Origin: CAYSLC01 sp964431545
Lineage (GTDB): Bacteria > Desulfobacterota > Desulfobacteria > Desulfobacterales > JAABSP01
Length of the DNA: 7,938 nt
Reading direction: 5' to 3'
Assembly: GCA_964431545.1 (NCBI GenBank)
Contig: CAYSLC010000233.1
Coordinates: forward strand, 1-7,938
Shown here: piece by piece, positions 5,346 to 7,938 of the stretch
How positions within the stretch are numbered: position 1 is the first letter of the stretch
Layout of the letters: the number at the start of each line of letters is the position of its first letter
Position numbers and translations under genes: made by a program
Notes under the pieces: model-generated
The model's database searches: none
Told to the model about the DNA's origin: nothing
The model's input: the letters and a program-made list of their open reading frames with translations, nothing else

Positions 5346-7661
5346 ATGGAGACAACGGAAATCAACGGGGAGGGCCTGGAGGCGCTCCCCCTGCAGGACT
5401 TCACCGAGAAGGCGTACCTGGAGTACGCCATGTACGTGATCCTCGACCGGGCCCTTCCCCATATCGGGGACGGGCTGAAGCCGGTCCAGCGGCGGATCGT
5501 CTACGCCATGTCCGAGCTGGGCCTCTCGGCGGCGGCGAAATACAAGAAATCGGCCCGGACCGTCGGGGACGTCCTGGGCAAGTTCCACCCCCACGGGGAC
5601 ACCGCCTGCTACGAGGCGATGGTCCTCATGGCCCAGCCCTTCTCCTACCGCTACCCCCTGGTGGACGGCCAGGGGAACTGGGGGGCCCAGGACGACCCCA
5701 AGTCCTTCGCGGCCATGCGGTACACCGAGGCCCGCCTCTCCCGGTACGCCCAGACGCTTCTGAGCGAACTGGGGCAGGGGACCGTCGACTGGATCCCCAA
5801 CTTCGACGGCACCCTGGAGGAGCCGTCGCTGCTTCCGGCCCGGCTCCCCAACGTGCTCCTGAACGGCGCCACCGGCATCGCCGTGGGCATGGCCACCGAC
5901 ATCCCGCCCCACAACCTCCGGGAGGCGGCCGACGCCTGCATCCACCTGCTCGACCACCCCGGGGCGACCGTGGAGGAACTCTGCGGCCACATAAAGGGGC
6001 CCGACTACCCCACCGCCGCGGAGATCATCACCCCGAAAGAGGAGATGGTCGAACTCTACCGGACCGGCCACGGGATGATCCGCATGCGGGCGATCTTTCG
6101 CCAGGAGAACGGCGACATCGTGATCACCGCCCTGCCGTACCAGGTCTCCGGGGCCAAGATCCTGGAGCAGATCGCCGCCCAGATGCAGGCGAAGAAACTC
6201 CCCCTGGTCTCCGATCTCCGGGACGAGTCGGACCACGAGGAGCCGATCCGACTGGTGATCGTCCCCCGCTCCAACCGGGTGGACGCCGAGGCGCTCATGG
6301 CCCACCTGTTCGCCACCACCGACCTGGAGCGCACCTACCGGGTCAACATGAACGTCATCGGGCTCAGCGGCAAGCCCCAGGTCAAGGGGCTCCCCGCCCT
6401 GTTGTCCGAGTGGCTCCGGTTCCGCACGGAGACGGTCCGCCGGCGGCTCCAGCACCGCCTCGACCGGGTGACCCGGCGGCTCCACATCCTCGATGGTCTC
6501 CTCATCGCCTACCTCAACATCGACGAGGTGATCGCGATCATCCGCAACGAGGAGAAGCCCAAACCGGTCCTCATGGAGCGCTTCAGCCTCACCGACGAGC
6601 AGGCCGAGGCGATCCTGGAGCTGAAGCTGCGCCACCTGGCCCGGCTGGAGGAGATGAAGATCAAGGGGGAGCAGAAGGAACTCACCGGTGAGCGGGACTC
6701 CCTCCGGCGGACCCTCGGCTCCGAGGCCCGGCTCAAGGGAGTGGTCCGCAAGGAGCTGGCCGCCGACGCCAAGACCTACGGCGACGACCGCCGCTCCCCC
6801 ATCGTGGCGCGCCGGGAGGCCCAGGCCCTCTCCCAGGCGGAGATCCTGCCCAACGAGCCGGTGACCGTCGTCCTCTCGGCCAAGGGGTGGGTCCGGTCCG
6901 CCAAGGGGCACGAGATCGACCCCGAGGGGCTCAGCTACAAGGCCGGGGACCGGTTCCTCACGGCGGCCCGGGGCCACAGCAACGACCCGGCGGTCTTCCT
7001 CGACTCCACCGGCAGAAGCTACGCCCTGCCCGCCAACTCGTTCCCCTCGGCCCGGGGCCAGGGGGAGCCGTTGAGCGGCCGCCTCAACCCGCCGGACGGC
7101 GCCGAGTTCCTCTCGGTGCTCATGGGCGACCCCTCCCGGAAGCTGGTCCTGGCCAGCGACGCCGGCTACGGATTCTTGACCGCCCTGGGCGAACTGGTCG
7201 GCAAGAACCGGGCCGGCAAGGCGGTGCTCACCCTGCCCAAGGGGGCCGAACCCCTGCCGCCCCTGTGGGCCGATGATCCCGAGACCGATCTTCTGTGCGC
7301 CGTGAGCAACGAGGGCCGGATGCTCCTGTTCCCTCTGCGGGATCTCCCCGTCCTGGCCAAGGGCAAGGGGAACAAGATCATCGACATCCCCGCCAAACGG
7401 GCCAAATCACGCCAGGAGCTGGTGGCCGTCCTGGCGGTGATCCCGACCGGGTCGGCTCTCACCGTCCATGCCGGGCGCCGGTTCATGAGCCTCGGCCCCG
7501 AGGATCTCCGGACCTACGCCGGCGAACGGGGCCGGCGGGGAAGGAAACTGCCCCGGGGCTTCCGGAAGGTCGACCGGATCGAGACCCGGGAGGGTGGAAT
7601 GCAAGAAGGGGATGACGAAACCGGCGGAACCGAAGGGGCCGGGCAGATGGGGCTCTTCTGA
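5346..7661 (+). CDS. parC: DNA topoisomerase IV subunit A (ParC)
   Basis: ParC is the DNA-cleaving subunit of topoisomerase IV. This 771-residue protein (E. coli ParC is about 752) has the winged-helix breakage domain first: KPVQRRIVYAMSELG (45-59), HPHGDTACYE (81-90) and FAAMRYTE (121-128). Arg125 and Tyr126 are the catalytic pair that forms the covalent DNA link. The tower and coiled-coil region follows, including NIDEVIAIIRNEEKPKP (391-407) and LELKLRHLARLEEMKI (424-439). A ParC-type C-terminal beta-propeller comes next, with SAKGWVRSAKGHEID, DSTGRSYALP and KGKGNKIIDIP and no canonical GyrA box. The start is the ATG at 5346; an in-frame TTG at 5304 would add 14 residues unlike ParC, and neither has a strong ribosome site. 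The end (about 749-771) is an acidic/Gly-rich tail closing in QMGLF, a possible beta-clamp-binding peptide. Thr86 occupies the classic quinolone-contact position (Ser80 in E. coli); Glu90 is the usual residue. Confidence 0.97.
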   Translation: METTEINGEGLEALPLQDFTEKAYLEYAMYVILDRALPHIGDGLKPVQRRIVYAMSELGLSAAAKYKKSARTVGDVLGKFHPHGDTACYEAMVLMAQPFSYRYPLVDGQGNWGAQDDPKSFAAMRYTEARLSRYAQTLLSELGQGTVDWIPNFDGTLEEPSLLPARLPNVLLNGATGIAVGMATDIPPHNLREAADACIHLLDHPGATVEELCGHIKGPDYPTAAEIITPKEEMVELYRTGHGMIRMRAIFRQENGDIVITALPYQVSGAKILEQIAAQMQAKKLPLVSDLRDESDHEEPIRLVIVPRSNRVDAEALMAHLFATTDLERTYRVNMNVIGLSGKPQVKGLPALLSEWLRFRTETVRRRLQHRLDRVTRRLHILDGLLIAYLNIDEVIAIIRNEEKPKPVLMERFSLTDEQAEAILELKLRHLARLEEMKIKGEQKELTGERDSLRRTLGSEARLKGVVRKELAADAKTYGDDRRSPIVARREAQALSQAEILPNEPVTVVLSAKGWVRSAKGHEIDPEGLSYKAGDRFLTAARGHSNDPAVFLDSTGRSYALPANSFPSARGQGEPLSGRLNPPDGAEFLSVLMGDPSRKLVLASDAGYGFLTALGELVGKNRAGKAVLTLPKGAEPLPPLWADDPETDLLCAVSNEGRMLLFPLRDLPVLAKGKGNKIIDIPAKRAKSRQELVAVLAVIPTGSALTVHAGRRFMSLGPEDLRTYAGERGRRGRKLPRGFRKVDRIETREGGMQEGDDETGGTEGAGQMGLF

Positions 7662-7699
7662 GGATTACCGTTTTTGGGTTTGATCATCTTTCGGCCGCT

Positions 7700-7714
7700 G
7701 AATGTCAGGCATTC
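7700..7714 (+). terminator. Weak hairpin after parC, possible terminator
   Basis: GAATG (7700-7704) and CATTC (7710-7714) form a perfect 5-bp stem with a 5-base loop about 40 bases after the parC stop, overlapping the stop codon of the converging gene. CCCTCTTTC follows, so the T tract is poor. It may help end parC transcription, but the stem is AT-rich and short. Confidence 0.25.
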
Positions 7715-7938
7715 CCCTCTTTCGGAAAACGATCCCACCAACGTTCCGCATCCTGAAGATCTTTAAAATCGAAAATGGCTTCGCCAAATTGATCCAACAG
7801 GTCCGGTCTTGAATCTTTCAGTTTCTTTTCCAAAGCAGGAGAGATCCCACCGAAGCGTCTGTTCAACTGTTTTTGAATCAATACCATCCGGCCTTCCACC
7901 CGACCTTCCACCCGGCCTTCCATTCGGCCTTCCATCCG
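7705..7938 (-). CDS. DUF4351-type C-terminal fragment of a probable Rpn/PD-(D/E)XK-family protein (runs off right edge)
   Basis: The last 77 residues are visible; the rest lies beyond the window. They begin with a run of E-G-R-M/V repeats and continue into a compact helical segment (LIQKQLNRRFGGISP, then LEKKLKDSRPDLLDQFGEAIFD, then LQDAERWWDRF). This pattern of an EGR-repeat linker, an RRFG motif and amphipathic helices is that of the DUF4351 domain found at the end of many Rpn/YhgA-like transposase-related proteins. Those proteins usually carry an N-terminal PD-(D/E)XK nuclease-like domain and have been linked to recombination; that domain cannot be seen here. The gene converges on parC with 43 bases between stop codons. 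Its base composition is markedly more AT-rich than everything to the left, which suggests horizontal acquisition. The domain call rests on recalled family patterns, so the nuclease assignment is tentative. Confidence 0.75.
   Translation of the reverse strand, partial: RMEGRMEGRVEGRVEGRMVLIQKQLNRRFGGISPALEKKLKDSRPDLLDQFGEAIFDFKDLQDAERWWDRFPKEGNA
7885..7938. repeat. 12-bp tandem repeat encoding E-G-R-(M/V) units
   Basis: Four full copies of a 12-base unit (plus strand: catccggccttc, cacccgaccttc, cacccggccttc, cattcggccttc) and a fifth half copy at the window edge run without interruption inside the DUF4351-type gene. On the coding strand each unit gives Glu-Gly-Arg-Met or Glu-Gly-Arg-Val. Because the unit is a multiple of three, changes in copy number keep the frame and only lengthen or shorten the charged linker. 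The array probably continues past the edge. Confidence 0.9.

Noticed and set aside
3195..6977. A 1260-residue open frame antisense to parE and most of parC
   Set aside because: It is opposite two certain genes. Its translation is a monotonous mix of Gly, Pro, Leu, Val, Asp, Glu and His with no recognisable domain, as expected from the reverse frame of GC-rich codons, and it runs through the parE-parC gap only because stops are rare at this GC content.
3381..7661. parE/parC being gyrB/gyrA
   Set aside because: ParE lacks the GyrB-type insertion and shows the GMYTDTTRPNH signature; ParC lacks the canonical GyrA box and follows E. coli ParC closely through the C-terminal domain.

Overview
The window reads as chromosomal DNA from a high-GC Gram-negative bacterium. 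The topoisomerase IV genes are close to the proteobacterial ParE/ParC type, and an ErcA-like dehydrogenase paired with a PAS sensor kinase fits Proteobacteria or Desulfobacterota. The sequence alone does not give the genus. Most of the window is very GC-rich; the last ~275 bases are clearly more AT-rich.

Left part (1-3104), all on the minus strand. An iron-containing alcohol dehydrogenase of the ErcA group (1941-3104) overlaps by 17 bases the start of a cytosolic PAS-PAS-HisKA-HATPase sensor kinase (275-1957), forming a two-gene operon. Downstream on the same strand is the start of a CheB-type methylesterase-domain protein (1-173, cut by the window edge). It has its own strong sigma-70-like promoter (TTGACA-18-TAGAAT), whose -35 box covers the kinase stop codon. 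The dehydrogenase/kinase pairing recalls the ErcA/ErcS' regulatory pair of the Pseudomonas ethanol-oxidation circuit, so the dehydrogenase may be a sensory or regulatory partner rather than a bulk catabolic enzyme.

Middle (3105-3380). This is a divergent intergenic region. It holds two hairpins read toward the right, the second followed by a T-rich tract, and a weak candidate extended -10 element before parE.

Right part (3381-7661), plus strand. parE and parC, the two subunits of topoisomerase IV, lie in tandem 72 bases apart. Both are intact with all catalytic residues visible. Together they form the A2B2-type enzyme that decatenates replicated chromosomes. ParC ends in an acidic/Gly-rich tail finishing in QMGLF, which resembles a sliding-clamp-binding peptide.

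Right edge (7705-7938), minus strand. This is the C-terminal end of a DUF4351-type protein, commonly the tail of Rpn/PD-(D/E)XK transposase-like proteins. It has a 12-bp tandem repeat encoding E-G-R-M/V units, and its base composition suggests horizontally acquired DNA. I found no RNA genes, CRISPR arrays, insertion sequences or obvious new multi-gene system. The most interesting points are the ErcA/kinase pair, the ParC clamp-like tail and the parE leader hairpins.
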